Shown in pieces: positions 49,980 to 60,985 of a DNA stretch of 64,000 nucleotides. Position 1 is the first letter of the stretch. Each line of letters begins with the position of its first letter. This DNA comes from Bactrocera neohumeralis. Lineage: Eukaryota > Arthropoda > Insecta > Diptera > Tephritidae. The DNA lies in the NCBI RefSeq assembly GCF_024586455.1, contig NC_065920.1:68604821-68668820 (forward strand), written 5' to 3'. The notes beneath the pieces were generated by a model, which did no database searches, was not told where the DNA came from, and worked only from the letters and a program-made list of their open reading frames with translations. The position numbers were made by a program, and so were the translations under genes.

Positions 49980-51415
49980 CCAGGTTGGTAAAAGAAGACA
50001 TCTTTGGCACAACGGTCGGTAAATTCAACCTCCACGATGAAACATCCCCAAGTGGGTTGATGCTGATCGACTTCGACCGAAATATGATTATCTGTAGTAC
50101 TAGTGCAGCGAAAACCCACGTCAACAGACACAAAGAAGGTACAACGCCGAATAACGGAAATTTTCAAGACCGTAGCCGTACTCTTGTTGAACCCCCAGAG
50201 GTGTTCTAGTAATGGATGCCCAAAGTATACTAAAATTATGGAGGGAAGACTTCTTTAGCTGCTAAATGGCAGTGAAAGCATAACATCAGGAAAGGTTGAA
50301 TCCGTTTCCCCAATCGATGACGATGGAGCAAACGTTCCATTGCCTGACCATGAAGAAATTCGAATTGCAATTACCCGCCTGAAAAACAACAAAGCGGCGG
50401 GGGCACACGGATTGCCAACCGAGCTATTCAAATACGGCGGCGAAGAACTGATGAAAAGCATACAACAGCTCCTATGTAGACTAGAGTCGAATGAAAGCAT
50501 GCCCCACGATTGGAATTTAAGTGTGCTCTGCCCAATCCACAAAAAGGAAGACTCTACAATCTGCGCCAAAAACCATGGGATAAGCCTCCTCACCATGGCA
50601 TATAACGTTCTATCGAGGGTATTGTGTGAACGATTAAAGCCCACCGTCAGCAAACTGATTGGACTTTATCAGTATGGCTTTATACCTGGAAAATCAATAA
50701 CTGACCACATATTTAACATGCGCCGAATGTTGGCGTGAGAGAAAAACCGACACAAATCACCTCTTCGTCGATTTCAAAGCTGCTTTTGACAGCACGAACA
50801 GGAGCTGGCTTGGCCGCGATGTCTGAATTTGGTATCCCCGAAAAATTAATACCGCTATGTAAACTGACGTTGAGCAATACCAAAAGCTTGGTCAGGATCG
50901 GGAAGGAGCTCTTCGAGCCGTTCGATAACAAACGAGCTTTCAGACAAGACGACTCCCTATCGTGCGACTTCAGCAATCTGCTGCTGGAGAAAATAATTCG
51001 AGCTGCAGAACTAAATGGAGATGATCCCAATTTCTATAAGAGTGTGCATATGCTGGCATATACCGCTGACATTGATATTATTGGAAATAATAACCGCGCC
51101 GTTAGTACTGCTTTCTCCATGCGAAACAAATGAGTCTGGTAGTGAACGAGAGCAAGACGAAATGTCTCCTGTCATTAAAGAAACAGTCCTCGCAGTCGCG
51201 ACTTGGCTGCCGCGTCACTGCTCACAGTCATAACACTCCAGCTGAGAAAGTATTCGACGCAGTACCCGCCGGTGGAAGCAGAAGAAGAGGAAGACCTTCA
51301 TTCCGTTGGAAATACCAGGTGGAGATACCAGATGGTTATACTTGGAATATCCAATGAGATGTTGGAAACTCGGCTCTAAACGCGTAAGCGGTGTCTATGC
51401 CAACAAAGAAGAATA
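49980..51415 (+). mobile_element. RTE-clade non-LTR retrotransposon, decayed
   Basis: Endonuclease part EDIFGTTVGKFNLHDETSPS (about 49990) is followed by reverse transcriptase blocks. These are TRLKNNKAAGAHGLPTELFK (about 50370), SVLCPIHKKEDS, NHGISLLTMAYNVLSRVLCE, YQYGFIPGKSITDHIF (about 50670) and LAYTADIDIIG, where the catalytic YADD has become YTAD. C-terminal RRRGRPSFRWK precedes 'gcggtgtctatgccaacaaa', the 3' end. Deletions and shifts throughout; inactive. Confidence 0.9.
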
Positions 51416-51873
51416 AATTTAATAAACAAATAATGTACAAGTAATGTACTTAACATTTTTCACGAGTACGATTTCTGCAGTTATAATCCGCAATTATTTA
51501 ATAAAAATAAGTATGCTTGCAATAAGATCAAAGTAGTTTTTATAATTGAGTTTATAAATCAGGAAATGGTGTAGTCGTAAGACTACGAATTATAATGGTC
51601 CTAATCATTGAACTTTGTTAGTCACAATTATTACAATCATATATTTTAACACTTATATTTGCATTGAAAGTTAGTATGATAACATAATCGATGCAACTTA
51701 GGATTGCTCAGTTTTGGGTTTATCCAAAAACAGTTTCTGAGAAATATCTTATTCCAAAAAGCACAACTAAAACTCAAACTTGGGTACCTCTCCAGGCCCA
51801 CTATTTCATATTAAACTAAACAAACTAATCTCCTAAATAATTCATTTATGTATATTTGAAATTTTACTCCCAG
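51416..51873. other. end of intron 7, no gene recognised
   Basis: AT-rich sequence leading to the exon 8 acceptor (TTTTACTCCCAG). Confidence 0.55.
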
Positions 51874-51987
51874 ATATCCTAAACCAGGCACGCAAAATCC
51901 CATTGCCAAGCTACGCGTGGCCGATATACAAAATCCAGAAGATATTAAAATAAGAGATCTACAACCGCCACAAGTGCTGCAAAATGA
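51874..51987 (+). CDS. DPP6/DPP10-like peptidase, exon 8 (aa 301-339)
   Basis: Encodes YPKPGTQNPIAKLRVADIQN PEDIKIRDLQPPQVLQ. YPK.G..NP...L.V is one of the most conserved propeller motifs of the DPP IV family. Entry phase 2, exit phase 2 at GTAAGT. Confidence 0.95.
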
Positions 51988-52471
51988 GTAAGTACAAAAA
52001 CAATAAAAATATATCGAGTAAATATACATACATATATCTAAAATAAATAGTTATGCGCAGAGACCATAAGAAGCTGTGTTTATAAAGCTAAAGGTCTAAG
52101 GATTTAGCCAGCTGTGTTTAGAGTATTTTACATATCATCTTGAGGTTATGTCAAATAAAAAAGTTTATTGAGTACAGTTTTGTAATTTCATCGGAAAACA
52201 CTGAACGCTTTAAGTAGTCTACAGAGTAATCAAATTCAACAGTACATTCAAAGCCGTCTTGACAAGTTTATCACCGAGTAATCAATCAAATTTCAGCACT
52301 ACTTTATGCGAGTGCGAAAACCAGTGCATAACTACTGGCTCAAAAATTTATGTATATTTCTTCACTTAATGCTTCTGTAAAACTCTCACTATTTCTCATA
52401 CCAACATAAACTTTCATTTACTATTTCTTTGTATACTTTCAACTCATTTTGTGACTGATTCGACCGCATAG

Positions 52472-52595
52472 AGATCACTACTTTAGCAGCGCCAGTTGGG
52501 TGAGTGAAACGGAGATCTGTGTGGTTTGGCTGAATCGTCCACAGAATATTTCGGTGGTCAGCATCTGTAAGAGTCCATTGTTTATATGCGTTGAG
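52472..52595 (+). CDS. DPP6/DPP10-like peptidase, exon 9 (aa 339-380)
   Basis: Encodes DHYFSSASWVSETEICVVWL NRPQNISVVSICKSPLFICV E. DHY....W......WL.R.QN.S is the family pattern for the next blade. Acceptor CGCATAG, donor GTAAGT, exit phase 0. The polypyrimidine tract before this acceptor is interrupted by purines. Confidence 0.94.
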
Positions 52596-53089
52596 GTAAG
52601 TAGAAATTATTAACAAAGGAGAATCAGAGATAGTGAGAGTGTGAGAAAATAAAAGAGAGTGAGAGATAGAGTGAGTGCTAAATGGTATGGTCTGTAGGAG
52701 AATATACCCTCCAGGAAAGTCTAAATGAATTTTAATGTAAATAAATTTCGAAATATGGATCTAAATGGATCTAAAAAATTCACTGAAAAAATAAGACACG
52801 GTAAAACTAGTTTGGCACTCTGGTTCCTAAATTCATATTGAAGAAAAAAAGTTCTTGTAATCCGATCAGAGGCTGTTGAAAAAACTTGCTCCATGAACCA
52901 CCTCATACACTATGGATATTCGACTTAACGATTAAGGTTTTTGATAGCTCTAAGACTTAAGAACTATATCAACTTCTTTCTAAGATTGTAGCTTTTCTTA
53001 CACTTAGCAGCATTTTCATGACACTAACTATTGCAAAAATATTTAAGTTATTAAGAAAATGTCTTTCAAAAAGTGGCAGCCATCAACAA

Positions 53090-53540
53090 CAGACGTATTA
53101 CTCCGAAGTGCAGTCTTTTTCAAGAAGGTGTGCTTTCAGGCCTTGAATTAGTAGGTTCGGCCTCGCTATCGATATTCTCCAATATATCATATCGTGGGGA
53201 CCCTCAACGCTTACAGCGTAGTCTCGCCAATGCGGAACAAGCTCTCAAGAAATGCTCCATTGTTTCCTTGGTGCCCTGCTTTAGACATTTTCTGCATTCT
53301 TCTCGACTCGACTCATTAACAATAGCATCAAGCTACTTCCACATAAGACTTGGGTACCTAGTTAGAGCGGAGTCACTGAAAACAGTAAAGCAAATGAACT
53401 CGCAAGAAAGGCCATCCTTACCCAAATCCCGTCAGGATGGGTGTGAGTCGAGTGCTCTGCTCTTCTGGCTTCTGGGACCAAATCTACGAATCTCAGGTCA
53501 AATTTGTGACTTCTTTAATATGTGTCGGTCTTTTTGATCA
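53090..53540 (-). mobile_element. non-LTR retrotransposon C-terminal fragment
   Basis: The minus strand reads CRKCLKQGTKETMEHFLRAC SALARLRCKRLGSPRYD (about 53190-53300), a zinc-knuckle C-terminus of an RNase H-type non-LTR element. The long plus-strand ORF over it is antisense and not a gene. Confidence 0.65.
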
Positions 53541-53699
53541 ATACTAAGAAAGAACCGGCGATTCTAGCTGTGCAAGTAGGTTTATTCGTGATCAAATGTG
53601 AATGTTAGCCCGATTACCAAATCACACTACAATATAGAGAAAGTAGTCGAAATCTATTTACGAAGTCTCCAAAGTTCTATAAAATATTTTATCATCCAG

Positions 53700-54345
53700 A
53701 GGGCGGTCGTCGTTTTTCCCTTTCCCGGTTTGGCCCCGATTGGAGATTCCAAGTGTAGCCAGGTCTGGTTACCTGTTTTTTTCAACGGAGTAGAGGTCTT
53801 CCTCTTCTCTACTCCCTCCGGCGGGTACTGCCTAAATACCCTCAGAGCTGGAGTTTTTTCATCTATTCGGACAACATAACTTAGCCAGCGGTGCCGCTAT
53901 CTCTTATGTTAATGTCAATGTCATCGTTTATCTCATAGAGTTTACCGGTCCATCGGCCGCGGTATTCGCCGTTGCCAATGCGCAAATTACCATAAACCGA
54001 CGCCGACTCATAAGATGTTGTCATCGTACATGCCTCTGCACCATATAGCAGGACCGGGATGATGAGTGACTTGTAGAGTTTGGTCTTTGGTTGTCCGGAA
54101 GAGGACTTTATTGCTCAATGCTGACTTTGTAGTTGGTGTTAATGCTGGTTCCAAGATAGACGAAATTATCTGCGACTTCGAAGAGACGAAGGAGCCAAGT
54201 CGCGAATGCGACGACTGTCTGTTTGTTGGCAGGAGGTATTTCGTCTTGCCTTCGTTCACTACCAGACCCAATTCCTTCGCTTCTTTTTCCAGTCTGGAGA
54301 AGGCATAACTAATGGCGCTTTTGAAAGGCATTCTTAAGGTGGTGA
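53700..54345 (-). mobile_element. RTE retrotransposon fragment, RT C-terminal side
   Basis: The minus strand from about 54340 reads FKSAISYAFSRLEKEAKELG LVVNEGKTKYLL, the RTE palm/thumb segment that follows the YADD box. Next comes a region with RLRCKTKI-like frames and the GRRGRP-type tail near 53760. It sits in intron 9, opposite to the gene. Confidence 0.8.
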
Positions 54346-54653
54346 CACGTGACACGTTTTAATATCTTTATTTACCTACAAACGGACTCAACTTTCGACA
54401 GCAATACCAGAAAACTATATTAAATTTGTTGGCCCATTAAAATATGCTTATTTTCTAAAGGGTAGGCACGCGTCCATACTTTTGTAACAGAATATGTGCC
54501 CGTATTAGTTTTAGTGTCACTCGTTGTTAAGTGTAATTTATCAAAATATAATGCTACCGAAGCTTATCCTGCGATTTATTTTATTTATTACTTCGAACTC
54601 GATTGCACTCCATTGTATTATGTTTGGGAAAATAATGTGCGTGACCAACGCAG

Positions 54654-54768
54654 ACGCATCGTGTGAGCGGCGATGGACGCGGTTGGGTGGACACAGTATC
54701 GGTGCCATTGTTTGCAGCGAATGCAACTTCCTACGTTGCCATATCGCCATTGCGTGACGGCGCTTCCG
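54654..54768 (+). CDS. DPP6/DPP10-like peptidase, exon 10 (aa 381-419)
   Basis: Encodes THRVSGDGRGWVDTVSVPLF AANATSYVAISPLRDGAS. The E-T-H......GW-VD pattern and 'PLRDG' match the family order. The start was set at the AG of 'accaacgcag' because an in-frame stop lies just upstream (54642) and phase 0 is needed. Exit phase 1 at GTGAGT. Confidence 0.9.
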
Positions 54769-54865
54769 GTGAGTTTGAGAATCCTGCCGCACACAACCCG
54801 CAACCGCTTTGCTTCATAATTTTTCCCATTTTTCCAAAATTTCTGATTTATTTACCATTCACCAG

Positions 54866-54980
54866 GTTACTTCCGGCATATTGTGCACGTTCATGTTGCC
54901 AAAAAGCGCGTACTACCACTAACGCACGGCCAGTACGAGGTCAATGAGTTGCTACATTGGGACCAGCTGAATAACTGGAT
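54866..54980 (+). CDS. DPP6/DPP10-like peptidase, exon 11 (aa 419-457)
   Basis: Encodes YFRHIVHVHVAKKRVLPLTH GQYEVNELLHWDQLNNWM/I, with T.G.YEV...L.WD, the blade motif just before the hydrolase side of the propeller. Introns 10 and 11 are short (97 and 100 bp). Entry phase 1 (CCATTCACCAG), exit phase 2 (GTAAGT). Confidence 0.94.
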
Positions 54981-55039
54981 GTAAGTATTCTCAAATTCTC
55001 CTCCTTCAATTTTCCCCGTTCATACAACATGCGCTCTGT

Positions 55040-55046
55040 GTTTTCT

Positions 55047-55077
<31 letters not shown>

Positions 55078-55080
55078 CAG
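55040..55080 (+). repeat. (CT)n tract forming the exon 12 acceptor
   Basis: About 36 bases of almost pure CT dinucleotides run directly into CCAG|C of exon 12. It is both a microsatellite and the polypyrimidine tract, in an intron of 100 bp. Confidence 0.9.
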
Positions 55081-56072
55081 CTACTTTTTGGGCACACCGG
55101 AACGCTTGCCGGGACAACAGCACCTGTATCGCGTGTCCGCTTTGCCACCGCGACACGGTTCCGCACACCAGCTGCCCGACTGTTTAACGTGTCCGACTCC
55201 ATTGCGCAGCAGCTACCAGGGTGCCGAGGGTCATACCAAATCGCCACCGAAACTGGTGACCGCTTGGGATGACGACTGGGAGGACTCGGAAGAACGTCAA
55301 ACTTTACCACCACCCACGTTGACGCCGGAACACAAGCACCCGACGGCATCACACGGCCACTCGGAGCACAATGAATGCCTCTATCACACAGCCAAATTTC
55401 CGTTGGCGCTGCAGGCACGTTATGTGCTCATCGAATGTTTGGGTCCAGTGGTGCCAACAACTAGCGTTTACGCCCTAACAGGCTTCTATGCCGGCGAGTA
55501 TGGTAAGAAGCTGTTACCGAAGAAAAGTGAAGCTTTGGAACTACTTGTGACTGTGCAGAATAATACGCGTTTGAAGGAGAAGATGTTGCGTACTGCGCTG
55601 CCACAGGTAAAAACTTTCCCGGTCATGATATCGGGCGGTTATCATGCGCAGGTGCGTCTATATTTGCCGCCGGTGCTGCGTGAGGATGAGATTACACGTT
55701 ATCCGACGATACTGCACGTGTACTCGGGACCGGGTACACAACTGGTGACGGAGAAGTGGCACATCGACTGGAATACTTATTTGTCGGGGACGAAGGATTA
55801 TATAGTCATTGAGATCGATGGACGTGGTTCAGCCGGACAAGGTTATCAGCTCTTGCATGAGATCTACAAGCGTCTCGGTTCGGTTGAAGTGTCCGATCAG
55901 CTGGAAGTGAGTGAATATTTGCGTGATAATTTGCATTTTATTGACGGTCGTCGCATGGGTGTGTGGGGCTGGAGTTATGGCGGTTATGCGGCCGCATTGG
56001 CATTGGCGGGCACACAGTCAATTTTCCAATGCGGCATCAGTGTGTCGCCGGTGACGAATTGGAAGCTTTACG
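55081..56072 (+). CDS. DPP6/DPP10-like peptidase, exon 12 (aa 457-788, with catalytic Ser)
   Basis: The largest exon. It begins with YFLGTPERLPGQQHLYRV and CLTC, then a Pro/Asp/Glu/His-rich insertion at about residues 498-554 (WDDDWEDSEER, PPPTLTPEHKHPTASHGHSE) that I do not know from vertebrate relatives. The hydrolase domain follows: HVYSGPG with Tyr671 (DPP IV Tyr547 position), DGRGSAGQG, and VWGWSYGGYAAALALAG with the nucleophile Ser755. Tyr671 to Ser755 is 84 residues, against 83 in DPP IV. Vertebrate DPP6 and DPP10 have lost this Ser; here it is intact. Exit phase 1 at GTAAGT. Confidence 0.96.
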
Positions 56073-56129
56073 GTAAGTTGTAATGGCAGAAGTGAAGAGT
56101 AAGATTATAGAAAAACTTAAATTTTTTTT

Positions 56130-56290
56130 GGGGGAAGGAATCTAGAGGACACTTAGTATAAGACCAAAAGTCGTGAGCTGCTTTAGCCACATGTAAAAGA
56201 ATCGTTTTTAACCACTCCCTAGTGACCCTCGTGGCTACTCCTCAGAGAAATTTACTCATTTGCATGAACTTTCACACAAGGCTCCATCCT
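56130..56290 (-). mobile_element. RTE 5'-UTR-like fragment
   Basis: 'aagtcgtgagctgctttagc' and 'aaaagaatcgtttttaacca' match 41690-41730 and 7785-7835 in order. Short, non-coding. Confidence 0.6.
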
Positions 56291-56339
56291 CCTAAAATCC
56301 GGCGAGAAGATGGGCTTTTTTGTTAGTAAAATGTAGGTT

Positions 56340-57860
56340 CAAAAGCATTTTGGGACATTTTTCATTAATTCCTAAAAATTAGTAGTTGAGTTCAAAAGTA
56401 GTTTTAGTAACATAGACCAATTTTATGAATAAAATCGACCGTTTAAAAAAATTGGTACAATTTTGGGACAAGTCAAAATACATTTAGAAGAACATTTTTT
56501 GACATCAACAATATACATGAACATATATACACATATATGATAGAATAAACCTTAGTATGGAGTTTGGGACAAGTTTTTTTGAATGAAACCAAAGTTTAAT
56601 AAGCTTTTGTCGAAGTACTTGACTATCAAGCATACCGCCTATGCAAATGTAAATAGGTAATTTCTTCGAAAACATATATTGAATGTGAAAATTCGGTTGA
56701 TTTTGGGACACTCTCTCGGAGACTTAAAGCTTATATCTGTTTTAAGACGCCAAACTAGCAGGTCTTGCCTCTGTCAGTCCCTATAAATATCAAATATTTA
56801 AATCTTCAATATTTTTCGGCACATTCAATCGAATAGTAAATGATTTTTATATCCGATTTTGCTTTGGGACAGTTTTTAAAAATTTTAAAAAGTAGTTTCG
56901 CTTAAATTTCAACACAAAACAAAATATTATATCGTTAGCAATAAATTTAGAAAGAAAAAATAGGTTTTGGGACAATTTGTATATATTTTGGGACAGCATA
57001 AATTCATTATATTTTAACGCGTGTACTGTAAAATTTACAAATTGAAATAAATTAGTTATTAAAAACCTTTATTCCGCTTTGGGACAAGGCATAAGATGTA
57101 GAATTTTTTCTTTTCTGCTTTTTTACTTCGAAATATTCTAGAACAATTTTGGCGTAAATCTAAAACTTTGTTCAAATTCGTAATCGCTTTTTAAAAGATT
57201 TATATTTTTGACTTAGAAAATCAATAATCGTGTGAACGAACCCTTTTGCGAAAACTTAACTATACTTTGAAATACAACCTTTTTGTAATCTTGTACTGGG
57301 AAGATTTCAAACAGAGATAAGAGACAATAACAAATGTTTAAAGGTAAAAGAATACCCTCTGATTTTTTTTTAGCGTCTCTCTTAATATTATGGGCAATGT
57401 GAAAATGTTTAACATACTGTAATCAGTCTACTAAAATTCTAGTGTAATATATGAGCTTTTGTACATTTTTGGGACAACAAAAAATATTTTGGGACACTTT
57501 TTAGGGACTTAACTCCAATTTTCAACAACATATAAGCTATTATAAATTTTTGAGGCACTTAAAAAATTGTTTATAAATTTTTGGGATAATGAAAAAGTTT
57601 TGGGACACTTCTTAGTGGCTGAACTACAATTTTCATACAATATTTAATCTATTACAAATTTTTTAGGCACATGTAAAGGTTTTTTATAAACTTTTGGGAC
57701 AACTAAAAAAGCTTTGGGACACTTCCTAATAACTTAAACATTATATAAACTGTTAAACTGAACTGAACTAACAGAACCATTTTTTATAATTATATATTAT
57801 ACATTTTTGAAAAAATTCAGAAAAATTTTGGGACACCCATAACCAACCCATGGGTCACTT
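56340..57860. repeat. degenerate repeat with recurrent TTTGGGACA
   Basis: About 14 copies of 'tttgggaca' (for example 56348, 56463, 56570, 56703, 56870, 56968, 57080, 57468, 57490, 57600, 57713, 57828) fill most of intron 12. From 57460 to 57760 the spacing becomes regular at about 110-115 bp, with 'ttttgggacaac' then 'ttttgggacacttcttag'. This looks like a decaying minisatellite. Confidence 0.75.
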
Positions 57861-57960
57861 TTCAAAAACTATTGTAATAATTTTTTGCACAACCTGAAAA
57901 CATTTTGGTACTATTAACTTATAAGTTTTCGAAATTCTCTATTTTCGTTCACATCCCTAG

Positions 57961-58265
57961 ACTCCACATACGCTGAACGCTATCTTAGCTTCCCGAATGT
58001 GACCGATAACTACAAAGGCTACGAGGAGGGTGATCTCTCCAAGTACGTGGATAATTTGCGCGATCGTCAATTCCTTTTGGTGCACGGCACCGCCGATGAT
58101 AATGTGCATGTGCAGCAATCGATGGTATTAGCGCGTGCGCTCACCAATAAAGGTGTACTCTACAAACAGCAAATCTACCCCGATGAGGGACACACGCTGT
58201 CGGGCGTGAAGCGGCATCTCTACCGCTCAATGACGAGTTTCTTCGAGGACTGTTTTAAGAAGCTG
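57961..58265 (+). CDS. DPP6/DPP10-like peptidase, exon 13 (aa 788-889, catalytic Asp and His)
   Basis: Encodes DSTYAERYLSFPNVTDNYKG, then FLLVHGTADDNVHVQQSM with Asp833 (first D of DD) and Asn835. IYPDEGHTLSGVKRHLYRSM follows with His865. Ser755 to Asp833 is 78 residues and Asp833 to His865 is 32, the same as Ser630-Asp708-His740 in DPP IV. The triad is complete. Entry phase 1 after CATCCCTAG, exit phase 0 at GTGAGT. Two different last exons can follow. Confidence 0.96.
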
Positions 58266-58807
58266 GTGAGTTTTGTGGTTTCAATACGATTTTATCTACC
58301 TTTTTCTTTTTAATTTGTAAAATATTTTCTCACTCAACTTTTGCTTTAAAAATGATGCGCTTACTTATTTGTATATATTATATACCCGTTGCTAACCTTT
58401 ATACAAATCTCCTTAACAAGCAAACACACTTTTTGTCTAACACTTTTAAATACAATACTTTTTTTCTCCCTTCTTCTTGTCACACTACTACTACAACAAC
58501 TATATATTGCTATGACTATCACTCTATTTGTCTATCTATCTGTCTGTCTATATTTTTTTTATATCTCTGTCTCTGTCTTTCACACTTTTTGCACTGGAAA
58601 ATTTTGTTTCTTTAAATTTTACTTTTTTCAATTTTTATTTATTTTTTTCAATTTTTAATTTTTGTTATTTTAAATGTTTAATTCTTAATTATTTATTTGA
58701 AACACCATTCTAAATTTTGTTTTTTTTTATTATTTAAAATAAACCTCTACTCACATTTATTTCTCCTCTCACAAACTCGTTTCATAACCTCCAAATCGAA
58801 CATCCAG

Positions 58808-58882
58808 CTTGAGCAGCAACTGAGTAATCAAACAGATTCCGCGGATTTCCTAGACTTTCATAGTCTCTATGTAAACATTTAA
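58808..58882 (+). CDS. DPP6/DPP10-like peptidase, last exon version A (aa 890-913)
   Basis: Encodes LEQQLSNQTDSADFLDFHSL YVNI and a TAA. Entered in phase 0 from exon 13 after AACATCCAG, it gives a 913-aa protein. The C-terminal tail is acidic with two aromatic residues. The preceding 250 bases are strongly T-rich. I see no ideal AATAAA close downstream, so the 3' UTR end is unknown. Alternative to the exon at 62335. Confidence 0.78.
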   Translation, partial: LEQQLSNQTDSADFLDFHSLYVNI

Positions 58883-59629
58883 ACGCGAAGTTATGCGAGT
58901 GCCTCCATCGCACACACATACCCATACAGAAAGACACACGTTTGGTATCGTGTATGTGAGATCCATTATTTAAGGTATCCGAAATTATTTTAATCGATGC
59001 TGATTGCTTTATAAATGTCTCATACTCGTTGTGTTTTTGGTGTCAGTCGATGTTTTTGTTGTTGTTGTATTTCGAAATACATATGAATGTTTCAATGTGT
59101 CTTGTGTGACGCTTAATATTAAGTGCATAGCATTATATGTATGTGATGTCTATGGTTTTTATATTTTTTCAAGCAATTAAATCGTTTAATATATTTATAA
59201 AGCTAATAGAGGGAGGGAAAGAGAATTTCTGAGTGATAAAATCAATACGTGTAGATATCTACATATTATTCGTTTTAGGTACTAGAATTTTACTCACTTC
59301 CTTCGCTGAATATTTTGACGCTGTCAGCTCTCTGACAAAGACTTTTTTTGCAGTGGTTATAACTTCCGAGCCTTACTATTCGTATTTAATCGCTGGTTGG
59401 CAATCACAAAGTTCGTTCGATTTCAATAACCAATTATAAACAGACGAAATTCGCTAGATTTTCAGCAACAAGCTACAAAGTTTAAGAGTTAGAAATCTAT
59501 TTTCTAAAATTTCTGAGGTACTCTTGGTTTATACAATTTTTTTTTTGTATGGAGGATGGCTTGTTGTAAAGGTAGGTGAGTGGTACTGCAGTGCATACTA
59601 TCATGTGTGATTAGATGAGGTTTAAAAAA
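58883..59629. other. 3' UTR of version A or intron of version B
   Basis: AT-rich, with TG-rich stretches near 59040 ('ttttgttgttgttgtat'). No ORF that I can support. Confidence 0.5.
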
Positions 59630-60830
59630 CTCGCTGTTGGGACCTTCATTGATGTTGAGGAAGCTATCTATAACGTCTTGCCGGAAACAATCGGTACTGC
59701 CATGTACCGTTTTGGGATTGAATCAAACCTCAAACAATAACGTCCTTCTGGAAACAATCGTAACTTCCCTGGACATTCTCGTTGAATCTAACCTCAAACA
59801 CCAAACTATTTATTTTCAGTCTTCTGTGCGACAGAGAGATTGAAGCAGAATAGAACAACGCACATGCTCGTAGGGAAGCCTCACAAATGGTGTTCTCTCT
59901 CCTCTTCTATGGGCAGTCGGAAATGGTCTCATTACCAACCGAAATAAAACTGAGGTGTTTTATTTACCAGAAAATACAAAATTCTGAAGGCAACCGAAAT
60001 AAAACTGAGGTAATTTATTTACCATAGAAAATACAAAATTCTGAAGGCACCACTGTCGCAAACGAAAAGCATCCGTCTGCAGTCGGCAGAAGCTGCTGGA
60101 GGAGAGGGGCAGCGAGCTTCATTACAGATAGATCAAAACTTGGGGCGAAGGTTAGTAGCTGACAGAATTTCAGAGCAGTGACCATCTTCTCGAATAATAA
60201 GGCGCGGATACTAGCCTTGAACTCATCAACAGTGCGACTTTTATGGGTGCGAGGCCATAACAGAATAAAAGATAAAATCTCATGAGCTAGTAAGCGGATC
60301 GGTGCTCTCGTCTCTTCGCGTGTTCGGCTACTAGGTAGCTAGACTTCGCGGAAGCTTGGCCTGCACTGGGCGACCATCGAGATCTTTTTGGCCCAAGACC
60401 GATCGCAAGAGATATAGTTATCTCTTTGCTTTCGGTAAGGCTAACCTCTGCCCAGTATTGGGGGTTTTAAGGAGCTATTGTCCTATCAGCGTCCATGCTG
60501 TAAGGTTGAGAGTCTTACCGGACGCCATCTGCAGAATCTGTATGGAAGAAGAATAAGTGGAAACATCTCAACACTTCCTTCTTGTCCCGTTTTGGGAGAT
60601 CAATGCTTAAATATTTGGGAGCGCATACCTTCAGCGATCCCACCGTACAGGTAGAAATGGAAATTAAACACCTGTGTAGATTTATATCGCCCACAAAATG
60701 CTTTGCTAATTTATCAGATTATACTTTTCTATGGCTTCACAAAATACTACATATAGCAGTCCACGTGCGATCTTGTTGGATCAGCCATCCAACCTAACCT
60801 AGCCTTACTTAACCTAACCTAATCCTTGCC
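59630..60830 (+). mobile_element. non-LTR retrotransposon (RNase H-type) remnant
   Basis: IDVEEAYNVLPETIGTAMYR FGIESNL-like text near 59650 is the catalytic-A region of a reverse transcriptase. LITNRNKTEVFYLPENTKF lies near 59930. SFWPKTDRKRYSYLFAFGKA NLCPVLGVL and CRICMEEE-HFLL near 60380-60580 form the C-terminal zinc-knuckle tail. It ends in 'caacctaacctag' repeats. A 58-bp segment is tandemly duplicated at about 59938-60045. Confidence 0.8.
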
Positions 60831-60864
60831 TTTAAGCTTTTGTAAGGAAATTTGGATTATAGTC

Positions 60865-60985
60865 ATTCTTCTTCTTCTTCTTAATTGGCGTAGACACCGC
60901 TTACGCGATTATAGCCGAGTTAACAACAGCGCGCCAGTCGTTTCTTCTTTTCGCTGCGTGGCGCCAATTGGATATTCCAAGCCAT
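60865..60985 (-). mobile_element. RTE 3' end fragment
   Basis: A (CTT)n tract followed by 'ggcgtagacaccgcttacgc' is the complement of the RTE 3' terminus with its short simple-repeat tail. It also has 'gcgcgccagtcgtttcttct' and 'gcgccaattggatattccaa'. Inserted opposite to the gene. Confidence 0.8.

Noticed and set aside
53073..53537. 154-codon plus-strand ORF
   Set aside because: The complementary strand encodes a retrotransposon zinc-knuckle tail, which explains the openness.
55020..55418. 132-codon minus-strand ORF over exon 12
   Set aside because: Shadow of the exon plus the CT tract (poly Arg-Glu).
58352..58713. Phe/Leu/Tyr-rich plus-strand ORFs before exon version A
   Set aside because: T-rich intron sequence that happens to stay open.
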